From Onion yellows phytoplasma OY-M (GTDB lineage Bacteria; Bacillota_I; Bacilli_A; Acholeplasmatales; Acholeplasmataceae), in NCBI GenBank assembly GCA_000009845.1, contig AP006628.2, positions 186,001 to 250,000 on the forward strand: 64,000 nt of DNA, read 5' to 3'. The notes beneath the pieces were generated by a model, which was not told the DNA's origin, made no database searches, and was given only the letters and a program-made list of their open reading frames with translations. The first letter of the stretch is position 1; every line of letters starts with the position of its first letter. Below, in pieces: positions 18,009 through 27,970 of this stretch. The translations under genes were made by a program, and so were the position numbers.

Positions 18009-18446
18009 ATGGCAAGTTCTAATACAAATATGAACACCAACAATACCATAGTTATTGTGTTATTAGCAATTAAAACACTTGTACCTATTGTTGTGGGTAT
18101 TTTAGCCTTGCGCAGTTATTTTAAAGGCAAAAAAATTGAAACTAAACGTTGTTTTATTAAGTGGTTAATTAAAGATATTAAAATTAGGTTAACTGAATGC
18201 GATAATTTTAAACTAAAAGAACAGTTTTCTTTAAAAATTCAATTTATTGTGGAAAGAATTGATGATTTTGAAAAGCAACGGTTAATGGAAGGCAAAATGT
18301 TTTTAACTTTTGTAATAGGAGCTTTTACCAATCGCAAATAAAACCTTATAGAAGGCGAACTTGACCAATACTTAGAAGAACTAAATGCCATTAAAGACGA
18401 ATTGCCAGAATCAACAATTGAAAAAATTAAAAAACATAAACGATAA
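18009..18446 (+). pseudogene. Small membrane protein interrupted by an in-frame TAA
   Basis: The first 110 codons encode one hydrophobic segment at about residues 14-36 followed by a charged helical region. At 18339-18341 a TAA interrupts the frame. The same frame stays open for another 34 codons with similar composition (Glu/Lys/Leu-rich helix) and ends at 18446. A point mutation or base error in a longer gene of 145 residues is the simplest reading; readthrough is another. GAAAGG lies 8 bases before the ATG. I do not recognise the family. It lies between fbaA and pgk. Confidence 0.6.
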
Positions 18447-18611
18447 AATAATACCAATATTTAAAAATTATTATTCCTCTAAACGATGGATAAAATAAAT
18501 AAAATAAAACAACAAAAAAATAAAATTAACCATTCAAACAAACTATTTACTAATTTAGATTAAAAATAACTTAAAAATAATTAATATTTCCTAAGTGAAA
18601 GGCATAAATGC

Positions 18612-19808
18612 ATGACAAAATCCTTAACTAATATGAATATTACAAATAAAAAAGTTTTATTGCGAGCAGACCTAAATGTTCCTTTAGAAAACAGCGTTAT
18701 CACAGATGACAACAGAATTAAGGCTATTTTACCTACTTTAAAATATTTAGTTCAGCAAAAAGCTAAAGTTATTATTTTTTCTCATTTGGGACGCGTTAAA
18801 ACTGAAGCTGATAAAGCCCATTTTAGCTTGCAAGTGGTAGCTGAAAAAATTGCTTTTTATTTGCAACAAAAATTAAAGTTTGTTCCAGAAACCCAAGGCA
18901 ACACCTTAAATCAAGCTGTTGGCCAGATGCTTCCAGGGGATGTTTTAGTAGTCCAAAATACTCGTTTTGAAGATGTTCCTTTCAAAAAAGAAAGTAAAAA
19001 CGACCCCGAATTAGGCAAATATTGGGCATCTTTAGGTGATGTTTTTGTCAATGATGCTTTTGGTACATGCCATCGCACCCACGCTTCTAATGTAGGCATT
19101 GCAACATATATCAAAGAAAAATGCTTTGGTTTTTTGGTCGAAAAAGAAATATCTTTTCTCAAAAAAATTGTCCAAACTCCTCAAAGACCTTTGGTTGCTG
19201 TTTTGGGTGGCTCCAAAGTATCTGACAAAATTGGAGTTATTCGTAGTCTTTTGCAAAAAGTTGATGTTCTTTTGATAGGTGGAGGAATGAGCTATACTTG
19301 TCTTAAAGCCAAATGTTTTAACATAGGAACTAGCTTGTTAGAAGCAGACAAAATCCCTTTAGTAAAAGAATTATTAGCTTCTCCAGAAGGCAAAAAAATC
19401 GTTTTACCTAAAGATTTTGTTTGTGGCAAAGAATTTTCGCCAACAACACAAGCAGCTGTTTATAGTTATGATAATATTTCTGATGATGTAATGGGACTTG
19501 ATATCGGACCTCAAACAATTGAACTTTTCAAAACGTATTTACAAACGGCTCAAACAGTTGTTTGGAATGGTCCTGTAGGAGTGTTTGAATTTGAACAATT
19601 TTCTAAAGGAACCAAAGCTTTAGCCGAAACAATAAGCAATCTTTCGCCCAATACAACTACCATTATTGGTGGTGGCGATAGCGCTGCTGCAGTCTTTAAA
19701 TTCGGTCTAGATCAAAATTTCAGCCATATTTCTACGGGTGGAGGCGCTTTTTTAGAATTTTTAGAAGGAAAACCAATGCCAGGGCTTGCATGTATGGAGA
19801 AACTGTAA
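18612..19808 (+). CDS. pgk: Phosphoglycerate kinase, 398 aa
   Basis: Pgk makes ATP from 1,3-bisphosphoglycerate. Key segments are RADLNVPL at about residue 20, FSHLGR at about 57, GGSKVSDKI at about 195, the hinge GGGMSYT at about 222, and the nucleotide-binding GGGDSAAAV at about 352. Length is typical. AAAGG lies 9 bases before this ATG; an out-of-frame ATG just upstream is not used. gapA follows after about 160 bases. Confidence 0.96.
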   Translation: MTKSLTNMNITNKKVLLRADLNVPLENSVITDDNRIKAILPTLKYLVQQKAKVIIFSHLGRVKTEADKAHFSLQVVAEKIAFYLQQKLKFVPETQGNTLNQAVGQMLPGDVLVVQNTRFEDVPFKKESKNDPELGKYWASLGDVFVNDAFGTCHRTHASNVGIATYIKEKCFGFLVEKEISFLKKIVQTPQRPLVAVLGGSKVSDKIGVIRSLLQKVDVLLIGGGMSYTCLKAKCFNIGTSLLEADKIPLVKELLASPEGKKIVLPKDFVCGKEFSPTTQAAVYSYDNISDDVMGLDIGPQTIELFKTYLQTAQTVVWNGPVGVFEFEQFSKGTKALAETISNLSPNTTTIIGGGDSAAAVFKFGLDQNFSHISTGGGAFLEFLEGKPMPGLACMEKL

Positions 19809-19968
19809 TCACAACTCCCCTATTTTTATTTTATTTTTTGATCATTATTATTCTTCAAATTACCAAATATTACAAACATCACAAAATAAAACAATCCACA
19901 CAACCAACAAATAGATCCATCATTTACATTAAAAAAGGATAAAAAAAGAAAAAGAGGTTTAATTAATT

Positions 19969-20976
19969 ATGAAAGTTAAAGTAGCAATTAATGGTTTTGG
20001 GCGTATCGGTAAATTAGCCTTTCGTCTTGTTTTTGGAAATCCTAAATTTGAAGTAGTAGCTATCAATGATTTAGCAACTTTAGAAACTATTTCTTATTTA
20101 TTAAAATACGACAGCATTCAAAAACCTTACAAATTAGACGCTGTTAGTTTTGAAGACAACTATTTAGTAGTTGAAGGACAAAAAATTCCTGTGTTTCAAG
20201 AAAAAAATCCTCAAGATTTACCTTGGAAAAAACTAGGAGTAGATATTGTTTTAGAATGTACAGGTTTTTTTACTAGCAAAGAAAAAGCAGCTCTTCATTT
20301 AGAAGCTGGAGCTAAAAAAGTGTTAATTAGTGCTCCTGCTACTGGGGATGTAAAAACAGTTGTTTACAATGTTAATGACCAAATACTTACTAAAGAAGAT
20401 GCCATTGTAAGCGGGGCTTCTTGCACTACTAACTGTTTGGCGCCCGTTGTTAAAGTCTTAAATGACAACTTCGGCATCAACCAAGCTTTTATGACTACCG
20501 TTCATAGTTACACCAGTGACCAAAGTTTAATTGATCAAAACCATCCCAAAGGCATTTGGACACGTCGCGGTAGAGCTGCAGCCTTTAATATGGTGCCAAG
20601 TTCTACTGGAGCTGCCAAAGCTATTAGTTTAGTTATTCCTGAATTAAAAGGAAAACTGGATGGTACAGCAATTAGAGTTCCTACAATTACAGGCTCTTTA
20701 GTTGACCTTACCGCAGAACTGACTCAAGAAGCTACTCCAGAAGCCATCAATGAAGCTTTCAAAAAAGCTGCTAATGGAACCCTAGCCTACGTTACAGATC
20801 CTATTGTTTCCTCAGATGTTATTGGAACAAGTTATGGTTCTTTATATGATTCTCACACTTTGCAAGTCCTCAAAGAAAAACCTAAATTTATTAAATTAAT
20901 GTCTTGGTATGACAATGAAATGAGTTATGTTAGTCAATTAGTAAGATTGCTTCACAAAGTAGCAACTTTAGTTTAA
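19969..20976 (+). CDS. gapA: Glyceraldehyde-3-phosphate dehydrogenase, 335 aa
   Basis: GapA oxidises glyceraldehyde 3-phosphate with NAD+ and phosphate. The NAD-binding NGFGRIGKLAFR is at the N-terminus, the catalytic cysteine lies in SCTTNCLAP at about residue 150, and the C-terminal SWYDNEMSYV is intact. Length is normal. It is followed by a clear intrinsic terminator. Confidence 0.97.
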   Translation: MKVKVAINGFGRIGKLAFRLVFGNPKFEVVAINDLATLETISYLLKYDSIQKPYKLDAVSFEDNYLVVEGQKIPVFQEKNPQDLPWKKLGVDIVLECTGFFTSKEKAALHLEAGAKKVLISAPATGDVKTVVYNVNDQILTKEDAIVSGASCTTNCLAPVVKVLNDNFGINQAFMTTVHSYTSDQSLIDQNHPKGIWTRRGRAAAFNMVPSSTGAAKAISLVIPELKGKLDGTAIRVPTITGSLVDLTAELTQEATPEAINEAFKKAANGTLAYVTDPIVSSDVIGTSYGSLYDSHTLQVLKEKPKFIKLMSWYDNEMSYVSQLVRLLHKVATLV

Positions 20977-21357
20977 TCCTTTTTGAATCTATCTTTATTA
21001 CAAATAAAACTCCTTAGACCATTTTTTTGAAAGTGGTCTATTTTCTTTATTCTCTCCTTTGCAACCCTTCAAAAATATTGTTATCACCTTATTATTAATT
21101 AAATTTATTATCAATATCTTTTATTAATGATTTTCTATTGGCGATCATCCCACTATTTTTTTCTCCACTTTTTTCCCTTAGTTTATATTTTTATTTGCAA
21201 CATTATATTATTAATTATAAAATATTATCAAAACCAATAATTATTACCTTGCTAAAAATATCCCCCCCTTCACCTTTATTTTATTTTTTTACCCCAATTA
21301 TTACTTTGACTGATGAAAAGTAATTTTGATATTTCTTTAGAAAGAAATTAATCTCAT
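20977..21357. other. Intergenic region after gapA
   Basis: It contains the gapA terminator (21015-21051) and, just before the next gene, an inverted repeat (ATTTCTTT / AAAGAAAT at 21331-21348) near that gene's ribosome binding site. A 61-codon open frame at 21138-21323 is T-rich low complexity and lacks a ribosome binding site, so I do not call it. Confidence 0.5.
21015..21051 (+). terminator. Intrinsic terminator after gapA
   Basis: A 7-bp stem (TAGACCA/TGGTCTA) encloses a 12-base loop and is followed by TTTTCTTT. Confidence 0.75.
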
Positions 21358-22038
21358 ATGCTAAAAACCAAAAACAAAGAAACAAAAGTTTTTTTCTCCC
21401 CTTTGCAAAAACACATTATTGCTTCTACTTTTTTAGGATTCACAATTGTGTTAGAATTTGCTTATGATAAGTTAGGGATTGCCAAAATGGGAGCAAATAT
21501 TGGCTCTTTTATTAAAGTTTCTCTCCTTCCTTTAATTTTAATTGGTTTTTTATTGGGCAAAAAACATAGCTTTCTTTTTTGTACTCTTTATGCCTTATTT
21601 CATCTATTTAAAGCTATTTTTTTAAGTGAATCCACCAATATTTTAGTTTATATGCAAGCCCAACAAATGCGCCCCTTACAACAAATTGCAGTTTTACTTT
21701 TGGATTATCTTTTAGTTGATTTATCTTATAGTCTTTCTTTTGTTTTTTATACCCCTAATTTAAAATATTTTGATAATTATAAAAGCATTTTACTTAATTT
21801 ATTAATAGTTTTTACCTCTGTTTTTGCTTTTAAATGTTTGGCTTCTTATTTTATTTGGTTGCCCCTTATTGCAAATAAACAAAATTATTTCCCCTTTTTA
21901 GCTCCCCTAATCAACTACCCTATTATTTGGTGTTTTTGTTATAATTTAATCCCCGTTTTTGCTACTTTTATCTTTATTTTTATTTTTTTATTTTTCTTAA
22001 ATCCTAGAATTAAAACTTACCTTAACTATTATAGATAA
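21358..22038 (+). CDS. Putative ECF transporter S component, 226 aa
   Basis: About six hydrophobic segments cover the whole protein. The region at about residues 48-70 has the pattern of vitamin-binding S components of energy-coupling factor transporters: a helix, LLPLILIGFLLGKK, then a helix carrying ALFHLF. The C-terminal CYNLIP followed by a final helix also fits. The ECF ATPases and EcfT lie 3-5 kb downstream. The substrate cannot be assigned; thiamine (ThiT-like) is one possibility from the helix pattern, with low certainty. The ribosome binding site is weak (AGAAAG). Confidence 0.6.
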   Translation: MLKTKNKETKVFFSPLQKHIIASTFLGFTIVLEFAYDKLGIAKMGANIGSFIKVSLLPLILIGFLLGKKHSFLFCTLYALFHLFKAIFLSESTNILVYMQAQQMRPLQQIAVLLLDYLLVDLSYSLSFVFYTPNLKYFDNYKSILLNLLIVFTSVFAFKCLASYFIWLPLIANKQNYFPFLAPLINYPIIWCFCYNLIPVFATFIFIFIFLFFLNPRIKTYLNYYR

Positions 22039-22054
22039 TTTTTGCCCCCCTCCT

Positions 22055-22150
22055 CTTTTTTCCTCAATGTTGTCAAAAAACATTTTATTAATTCAATATA
22101 AATAATAAAATTACATACACAAAGAAAAGAGAAAAACTATGCATAATAAT
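22055..22150 (+). repeat. Direct repeat, copy 1 (upstream region of 22139 ORF)
   Basis: This roughly 95-base block recurs at 22403-22498 with a constant offset of 348 bases, few mismatches and no indels. It covers a small hairpin (AATGTT/AACATT), an A+T-rich spacer, a ribosome binding site-like AAAGAGA and the first codons of a gene. Confidence 0.85.
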
Positions 22151-22324
22151 TACTATTTCCAACTTTTAAATCAACCCTTTGTAGCTTTTGTGCCACCCCT
22201 TCTTGTCCTATTTATATTTTCCTTATTGCTATTGTGTTATCATTTTTTATTAAAAGCTAGTATGTTTGTACCCATTTTAAATAAAGGAACTACATTTGAA
22301 AAAGTTTTTAGGAGATATTTATAA
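22139..22324 (+). pseudogene. Remnant of an S-component-like gene, 61 aa
   Basis: The first residues (MHNNYYF) and all of the upstream DNA match the start of the next gene copy at 22487. The rest is one long hydrophobic helix and a basic tail, with a weak resemblance to the C-terminal helix of the S component ending at 23136 (a shared pattern around LNQPFVAFVPPLL). I read it as a gene copy with a large internal deletion that joins the N-terminal codons to the last membrane helix. A small intact membrane protein is the alternative. Confidence 0.45.
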
Positions 22325-22402
22325 ATGATATTTATTAGCCTTATCAAATAAGAATTTTTTTAATTTCAGTATTATTTTACAATTTATTTCCCGTTTATTA
22401 TT

Positions 22403-22498
22403 TCTTTTTCTTCGATGTTGTCAAAGAACATTTTATTAATTTAATATAAATAATAAAATTACACACACAAAGAAAAGAGAAAAACTATGAATAATAAT
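22403..22498 (+). repeat. Direct repeat, copy 2 (upstream region of the folT-like gene)
   Basis: Second copy of the block at 22055-22150. Differences include AAAGAAC for AAAAAAC and ACACAC for ACATAC. The copies lie exactly 348 bases apart. Confidence 0.85.
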
Positions 22499-23136
22499 TT
22501 TAATCGCAATCAAAAACTTTTAAGACAAAAATTATCCTAACTTCTTTTTTAACTTCCTTATCTATTGTTTTATCTAAAATACTACAAATTATATTCCCAG
22601 ATAAAACAACATCTTTTCCAGGGTTTCATTTTATTCATATAGATGTAAATATTCTTGTCTATGTGCGTTTTTTACCTTTAATTGTAATGTCTTTTTATGT
22701 TCCTTGGCATCTTTCTTGCCTGGGTGCTTGTTTGGCTGAAACAATTGGATATTTTGTAGGATATGGTTATGAATTTTGTTATCAGTTTGAACTGATTGCT
22801 AATTTAGCTTGTGTTTTGTCGTTTGGATTATTACCTGGTTTGTTGTTAAGACACCAAGATAATTTTTTAAAAATGTATTTAGTTGTTGTCCTGTTATCAG
22901 CTTTATATCAAACATTATATTGGTATGTAATGTTAAAATGGTGGTGGACAGCCGAAATAAATATTTTTTCCCAAGATATTACCATCCAACAAATTGCAAC
23001 AACTATGGTAAATAAAGGGCTCTTTATTGCTTTGCCCCTTGTCTTTGTGACTTCCTTTTTTGTAGTTATCCTTTTAAAAGAGCTGTTTAAAAGATTGCAA
23101 TTTTTAGCAGATAATTACGAATTTTATAAGAAATAA
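22487..23136 (+). pseudogene. FolT-like ECF transporter S component, frameshifted
   Basis: From ATG 22487 the frame runs 17 codons and stops. Adding one A to the A5 run at 22527-22531 joins it to the frame that continues to 23136, giving about 216 residues. The joined protein has six membrane segments in S-component order. The first helix reads LSIVLSKILQIIFP, then RFLPLIVMSFYVP, then LAETIGYFVG, and then a helix ending in LLPGLLL. This pattern resembles folate-type S components. As printed, only the part from GTG 22663 could be translated without a shift. Sequencing error or real decay are both possible. Confidence 0.65.
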
Positions 23137-23278
23137 TCAAATTTATTAGTTTATAATTAAAATGTAGTTATTCGACAATAAAATATTTTTTCAAACTAAC
23201 ATAAATAAAATTCAACTTGCCACACCGTTGCTATTTAGATATTTTTCATAAAAATTAAAAAGATAGGATTAAACCAAA

Positions 23279-24967
23279 GTGAAATTTCAAGATTTTGAAT
23301 ATCAAAGAGTGGATATTGCTCAAAACAAACAAACTATTTTGCCTATGATAGAGGCTTTTTTGGATGCTTCCTTACCAGAACAAATTAAAATTATTAACCG
23401 TCTTAATTCATTAATGGATGAAATTAATTCCATGTTTACTTTGGCAGAAATTAGGCATAGCCTAGATGTAAAAGATACTTTTTATCAACAAGAAAAACAT
23501 TTTTGTGACCAAAATGCCCCTTTGCTAACCGAATTACAACATCAATTTAGCCAAACTATGGTAAAAAGTAAACATTATGACGCCTTAGTACAAGAATTTG
23601 GGCCCCTGTTATTTGACCAAACCAAACTATTTTTAAAAACATTTGACCCTAAAATTATTCCTTATTTACAAGAAGAAAATACTTTAACAACCAAATATCA
23701 AAAATTAATTTCTGATCCTTCTGTTGCTTTTGAAGGCAAACTTTATAATTTAAGTCAAATGGCTCCTTTTTTGGAATCGTCCCAAAGGCAAACTAGAAAA
23801 AATGCCCAATTAGCTGTTTCGCAATTTTTTGCTAAAAATGAGCAAGAATATGACCTTATTTATGACCAATTAGTCCAAACACGAACCAAGATGGCTCAAA
23901 TATTGGGATATTCCAATTTCGTTGCCTTAGGTTATGATCTTTTAGGACGCACTGATTACGATGCTAACCAAATTGCAGATTATCGCACCAACATTTTAAA
24001 ATATGTTTTGCCGTTTTATACCATGACTCAAAAACGTAAATCCAAACGTTTAGGTATTGCTAAATTGGAAAGTTATGACAAAAGTTTTAATTTTTCAAGT
24101 GGCAATCCCAAACCTCAAAGAGGAGTTGATTTTCAGTTAACCCAAGCAAAAAAAATGTATCATGCAATGTCTCTCCAAACCAAATTATTTTTTGATTTTC
24201 TCTTAGAAAAAAATCTATTAGACCTAGATAGCAAACCCAACAAAACAGGCGGTGGATACTGTACTTACCTTCCTAAATATAGCGCTCCTTTTGTTTTTGC
24301 TAATTTTAATGGCACAAGTCATGATGTAGATGTTTTGACTCACGAAATAGGACACGCCTTCCAAGTTTATCAAAGTCGTCATTTAATTCCTGAGTATCGT
24401 TGGCCTACTTTTGAAGCAGCTGAAATTAGTTCTATGGGAATGGAATTTTTAGCTTATCCGTGGGTAAAAGATTTTTTTGCCCAAGATGTAGACAAATATC
24501 AATTTCTACATTTATCCCAATCCCTTAATTTCTTACTTTATGGTGCTTTAGTGGATCATTTTCAACATGAAGTTTATCAAAATCCTCAAATGACTCCTGC
24601 TCAAAGAAAAGAGTGTTGGCGTAATTTGGAAAAAAAATATTTGTTGTTAGAAACTTATGAAGGCGATCCTTTTTTAGAAAAAGGTACTTTTTGGTTCCGT
24701 CAAAGCCACATTTTTTCTACTCCTTTTTACTACATTGACTATACTTTAGCCCAAGTTTGTGCTTTAGAAATTTGGCTTTTAAGCAAGCAAGATTATTCCA
24801 ATACTTGGCAAAAGTACTTAAAATTATGTCAATTAGGCGGTTCACAAACTTTTTTAAACCTTTTAAAAACTACAGGACTTACTAATCCTTTTGAACCTAA
24901 TCACTTAAAAAACATTGTTTCTTTTGTAACTTGTTATTTGCAAAAAATTGATGATACTAAATTTTAA
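23279..24967 (+). CDS. pepF: Oligoendopeptidase F (M3 metallopeptidase), 562 aa
   Basis: PepF cuts imported short peptides in the cytoplasm. The zinc motif HEIGHAF is at about residue 357, with the third ligand Glu in the downstream FEAAEISSMGMEF helix at about 380. An N-terminal helical domain precedes the catalytic part. Length is slightly under the usual 600. Translation begins at GTG 23279, with AGGA about 10 bases upstream. It separates the S-component genes from the ECF ATPases, and with the Opp operon (40-49 kb) forms a peptide-use pathway. Confidence 0.93.
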   Translation: MKFQDFEYQRVDIAQNKQTILPMIEAFLDASLPEQIKIINRLNSLMDEINSMFTLAEIRHSLDVKDTFYQQEKHFCDQNAPLLTELQHQFSQTMVKSKHYDALVQEFGPLLFDQTKLFLKTFDPKIIPYLQEENTLTTKYQKLISDPSVAFEGKLYNLSQMAPFLESSQRQTRKNAQLAVSQFFAKNEQEYDLIYDQLVQTRTKMAQILGYSNFVALGYDLLGRTDYDANQIADYRTNILKYVLPFYTMTQKRKSKRLGIAKLESYDKSFNFSSGNPKPQRGVDFQLTQAKKMYHAMSLQTKLFFDFLLEKNLLDLDSKPNKTGGGYCTYLPKYSAPFVFANFNGTSHDVDVLTHEIGHAFQVYQSRHLIPEYRWPTFEAAEISSMGMEFLAYPWVKDFFAQDVDKYQFLHLSQSLNFLLYGALVDHFQHEVYQNPQMTPAQRKECWRNLEKKYLLLETYEGDPFLEKGTFWFRQSHIFSTPFYYIDYTLAQVCALEIWLLSKQDYSNTWQKYLKLCQLGGSQTFLNLLKTTGLTNPFEPNHLKNIVSFVTCYLQKIDDTKF

Positions 24968-25166
24968 TTACACCATTTTATAACAATTTTTCACTCCTTC
25001 CACAAAAACTCAATCTTATTTTATATCTTATATTACGATTTGCGATTCGTTGCAAAAGTGGTTTTGCCTTTTTCAAACTAACCTCCCCTCGAAATAAACC
25101 AACTACCTCAAAAATGCCCCATCAAAACTACCAAACAAACAAAGAAAGAAAGAAAAATTTAAAGTT

Positions 25167-25982
25167 ATGATATCTATTCAAAATTTAACTTTTTATTACG
25201 GTTGTAATCCTATTCTCAAAGACCTTAATTTAACCATTCAAAATAATTCTTGGGTTTCTATTGTTGGTCATAATGGCTCGGGAAAATCTACTTTAGCCAA
25301 AATTTTAGTAGGGCTGCTTTCTTGTACCAAAGGACAAATTTTAATTGACAATATCGTTTTAAATGAAAAAAATTTGCCCCTTTTGCGACCTAAAATAGGT
25401 ATGGTTTTCCAAAATCCTGATTATCAGTTTACAGGACTTACTGTAAGAGAAGATATTGCGTTTGGATTGGAAAATCATAATGTTTGTAGAGAAGAAATTA
25501 TAGCCAAAGTTTGGCAATATGCCAAAATGGTAAAAATAGATGATTTATTGGACACAAACGTGAATCAACTTTCAGGGGGACAAAAACAACGCGTAGCAAT
25601 TGCCTCCATTTTAGCGATGGAGCCCGAAATTATTATCTTTGATGAAGTAACTTCTTTTTTAGATCCTCAAGGCGCTTTGGAAGTGCAAAAAATTATTCAA
25701 ACCATTAAAAATAAAATTTTGATTACCATTACTCATGATTTAGAGTTTGCTGCCAAAAGTGATGAAATTATTGTTCTTGATCAAGGAAAATTAATTACCC
25801 AAACCCCCCCCCAAAACCTTTTTCAAGACCCTTTATTTTTGCAACAATATAAATTGAACCCTCCTTTATCATTAGAGCTTTACTATGAAATTTTAAAAGA
25901 CAGCACCACTAAAAACATTAAAAATAATCAAATGTTAGAAAATTTAAAGGATATTTTATGGCAATACAATTTGAAAAAGTAA
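25167..25982 (+). CDS. ecfA1: ECF transporter ATPase, EcfA1, 271 aa
   Basis: One of the two ATPases that power ECF vitamin uptake. Walker A is GHNGSGKS at about residue 35, the Q-loop is VFQNPDYQF, the signature LSGGQKQR lies at about 138, Walker B with its catalytic Glu is IIIFDEVT at about 160, and the H-loop is ITHD. All catalytic residues are present. A run of seven C bases encodes a proline pair near the C-terminus. The gene overlaps ecfA2 by 25 bases. Confidence 0.93.
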   Translation: MISIQNLTFYYGCNPILKDLNLTIQNNSWVSIVGHNGSGKSTLAKILVGLLSCTKGQILIDNIVLNEKNLPLLRPKIGMVFQNPDYQFTGLTVREDIAFGLENHNVCREEIIAKVWQYAKMVKIDDLLDTNVNQLSGGQKQRVAIASILAMEPEIIIFDEVTSFLDPQGALEVQKIIQTIKNKILITITHDLEFAAKSDEIIVLDQGKLITQTPPQNLFQDPLFLQQYKLNPPLSLELYYEILKDSTTKNIKNNQMLENLKDILWQYNLKK

Positions 25983-26818
25983 ACTTTTATTATAAAAAAC
26001 CCCCCCACCCCCCCCAAAAAACTACTGCCACTTTATCTGACATTAATTTAAAAATCAATTCTCAAAATGAATTTATTGCTTTAGTGGGGAAAACCGGTTC
26101 AGGCAAATCGACCTTAGTGCAATTAATGAATGCTTTGCTTACCACAAATATAGGAAAAGTAACAGTTTGTGGCACTACCATAACTTCTAAAACAAAAAAA
26201 GAACTCTTAGTGCCCTTGCGCCAAAAAGTAGGTTTAGTTTTCCAATTCCCTGAATATCAATTATTTGAAATAACTGTTTTAAAAGATGTAATGTTTGGTG
26301 CTGAAGTTTTTTTAAATAACAAACAACAAGCCCAAAAGCAAGCTTTCAAAACTTTAGAACAAATCAACATTCCTCCCGCTTTACATCAAAAATCTCCCTT
26401 TCAAATTAGTGACGGACAGCAAAGAAAAGTCGCTATTGCAGGTATTTTAGCCATGCAGCCTGATATTTTTAATCCTTGATGAACCTACACGTGGTCTTGA
26501 TTTGGAAAGTAGCTCTGATATTATGGATTTTTTACAAATTTTGCATCAAACATTTCACAAAAATATTATCATTATTACTCATGATATGAATTTGGTTGCC
26601 CAATATGCAAAACGTGTTTTGGTTTTGTCTCAAGGAAAATTGCTTTTTGATGGCACAAAAGAAACTTTTTTGAACACCCCCGATTTGAGCAATTTAACTT
26701 AGATATTCCTGATACTTTTAAAATTTTAAAACATTTAAATCAAACTTTAGGAATCCCCTTTCAAGCACACTATTGTTTTAGCACCCTTGCCCAATATTTA
26801 AAAGAATTTTATTGTTAA
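25958..26818 (+). pseudogene. ecfA2: ECF transporter ATPase, EcfA2, with two frameshifts
   Basis: The first frame carries Walker A (GKTGSGKS) and the EcfA2-type Q-loop VFQFPEYQLFE, then a signature reading ISDGQQRK instead of LSGGQ. It ends just before Walker B. One extra T in the T5 run at 26466-26470 causes this; removing it restores DILILDEPTRGLD. A second shift near the T6 run at 26666-26671 breaks the C-terminus; adding one T restores a frame ending at 26818. The net length is a multiple of three (286 residues), as expected for EcfA2. Sequencing errors could explain the indels but not the Gly-to-Asp change in the signature. Confidence 0.75.
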
Positions 26819-26830
26819 AAGGTATTATTG

Positions 26831-27877
26831 ATGAAAAATAATGATTTTACAAATAATAATTTATCCCACCCCTCTTTATCGCGTTGTTTTTTGTACCAAC
26901 TCCATCCTTCTATCAAAATTCTTGCTTTTGTGTTGCTGTTAGTTTTTATTTTAAAACTGCCCATTAATGTTGAAAATATTGCTCCAAATCAAGTTTTTAT
27001 TTTTGCAAACCCCAAACGCATCACTTTATTTTATCTTTTTTGTGTGGTAGCTTTAATGAGCCTTTGTTTCTTTTTTGGAGTAACTTGGAGTTATTTTTGG
27101 CAAAGAATTAAACATTTAAGATTTGTTTTTATTATTTCTTTGGTAATAAATTTAGTTCCTTCGGAAGATACTTCTTTTAATGCTTTTATGCGAGCTCAAA
27201 TTCCTATTTTAAGTTATGATGCCATCCATTCTTTTTGGTTGTTTTTAATATGTATTTTATTGTATAATTTCACTAAAAAATATATTCCCTTTAAATTATC
27301 TTATTTGTTATTTTTGCTTTTGTGCGTCTTTGTTATTCCTTCGTATTTTCCTTCCAATATACAAGAAATTTTGGGTTGCAAACTTAAAAATTATATATTG
27401 CAAACGACTTCTTTTCTAAGAATTTGTTTTATTATGACAAGATTGTTTTTAATTGTGATGTTGTTTTTTTTATTCAATAAAATAACTTCTTTTATCGAAA
27501 TTCAAGATGGTCTAGATATTATTTTGTCTCCTTTAAAAAAACTCAAAATTTCTACTGAAACTTTTACTTTGATGCTTTCTTTAATTTTTATGGCTAATTC
27601 TTTTTTATTGCAAGAAACCAATAAAATTTTAAAAGCTCAGACAGCAAGAGGCATGGATTTGCACAAAAAAAATATTTTTAAAAGAATTAATCATCTTTTA
27701 GCCTTATTGGTTCCTATTTTTGTGTTGGTTTTTAAAAGGTCTTTGGTACTTTCTAATGCTATGGAAGTAAGAGGTTATGTTTTGGGAGCTCCTCGCACCA
27801 AAATGATTACTTATCGTTGGAAAATGCTTGATTTTATAACCATAACTACCATTTTTGCTCTATTGTTTATCAAATAA
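26831..27877 (+). CDS. ecfT: ECF transporter transmembrane component EcfT, 348 aa
   Basis: EcfT couples the two ATPases to exchangeable S components. It has about six to eight hydrophobic segments. The two coupling-helix motifs that dock on the ATPases are visible as AQTARGMD at about residue 273 and MEVRGY at about 313. It is longer than the typical 265 residues, owing to an enlarged N-terminal membrane region. ATG 26831 is chosen because AAAGG lies 8 bases upstream. It follows ecfA2 within 12 bases. Confidence 0.88.
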   Translation: MKNNDFTNNNLSHPSLSRCFLYQLHPSIKILAFVLLLVFILKLPINVENIAPNQVFIFANPKRITLFYLFCVVALMSLCFFFGVTWSYFWQRIKHLRFVFIISLVINLVPSEDTSFNAFMRAQIPILSYDAIHSFWLFLICILLYNFTKKYIPFKLSYLLFLLLCVFVIPSYFPSNIQEILGCKLKNYILQTTSFLRICFIMTRLFLIVMLFFLFNKITSFIEIQDGLDIILSPLKKLKISTETFTLMLSLIFMANSFLLQETNKILKAQTARGMDLHKKNIFKRINHLLALLVPIFVLVFKRSLVLSNAMEVRGYVLGAPRTKMITYRWKMLDFITITTIFALLFIK

Positions 27878-27970
27878 ATTCGTATTTGTAAATGCTTTTA
27901 TAAAACATTTTGTTTTTCCAATAATTACATTGAATGCCCAAAAATAAAAAAAGAAAAAGGTTGTGCCCAA

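Noticed and set aside
21138-21323. 61-codon frame after gapA
   Set aside because: Low-complexity Phe/Leu/Tyr sequence without a ribosome binding site, downstream of a terminator.
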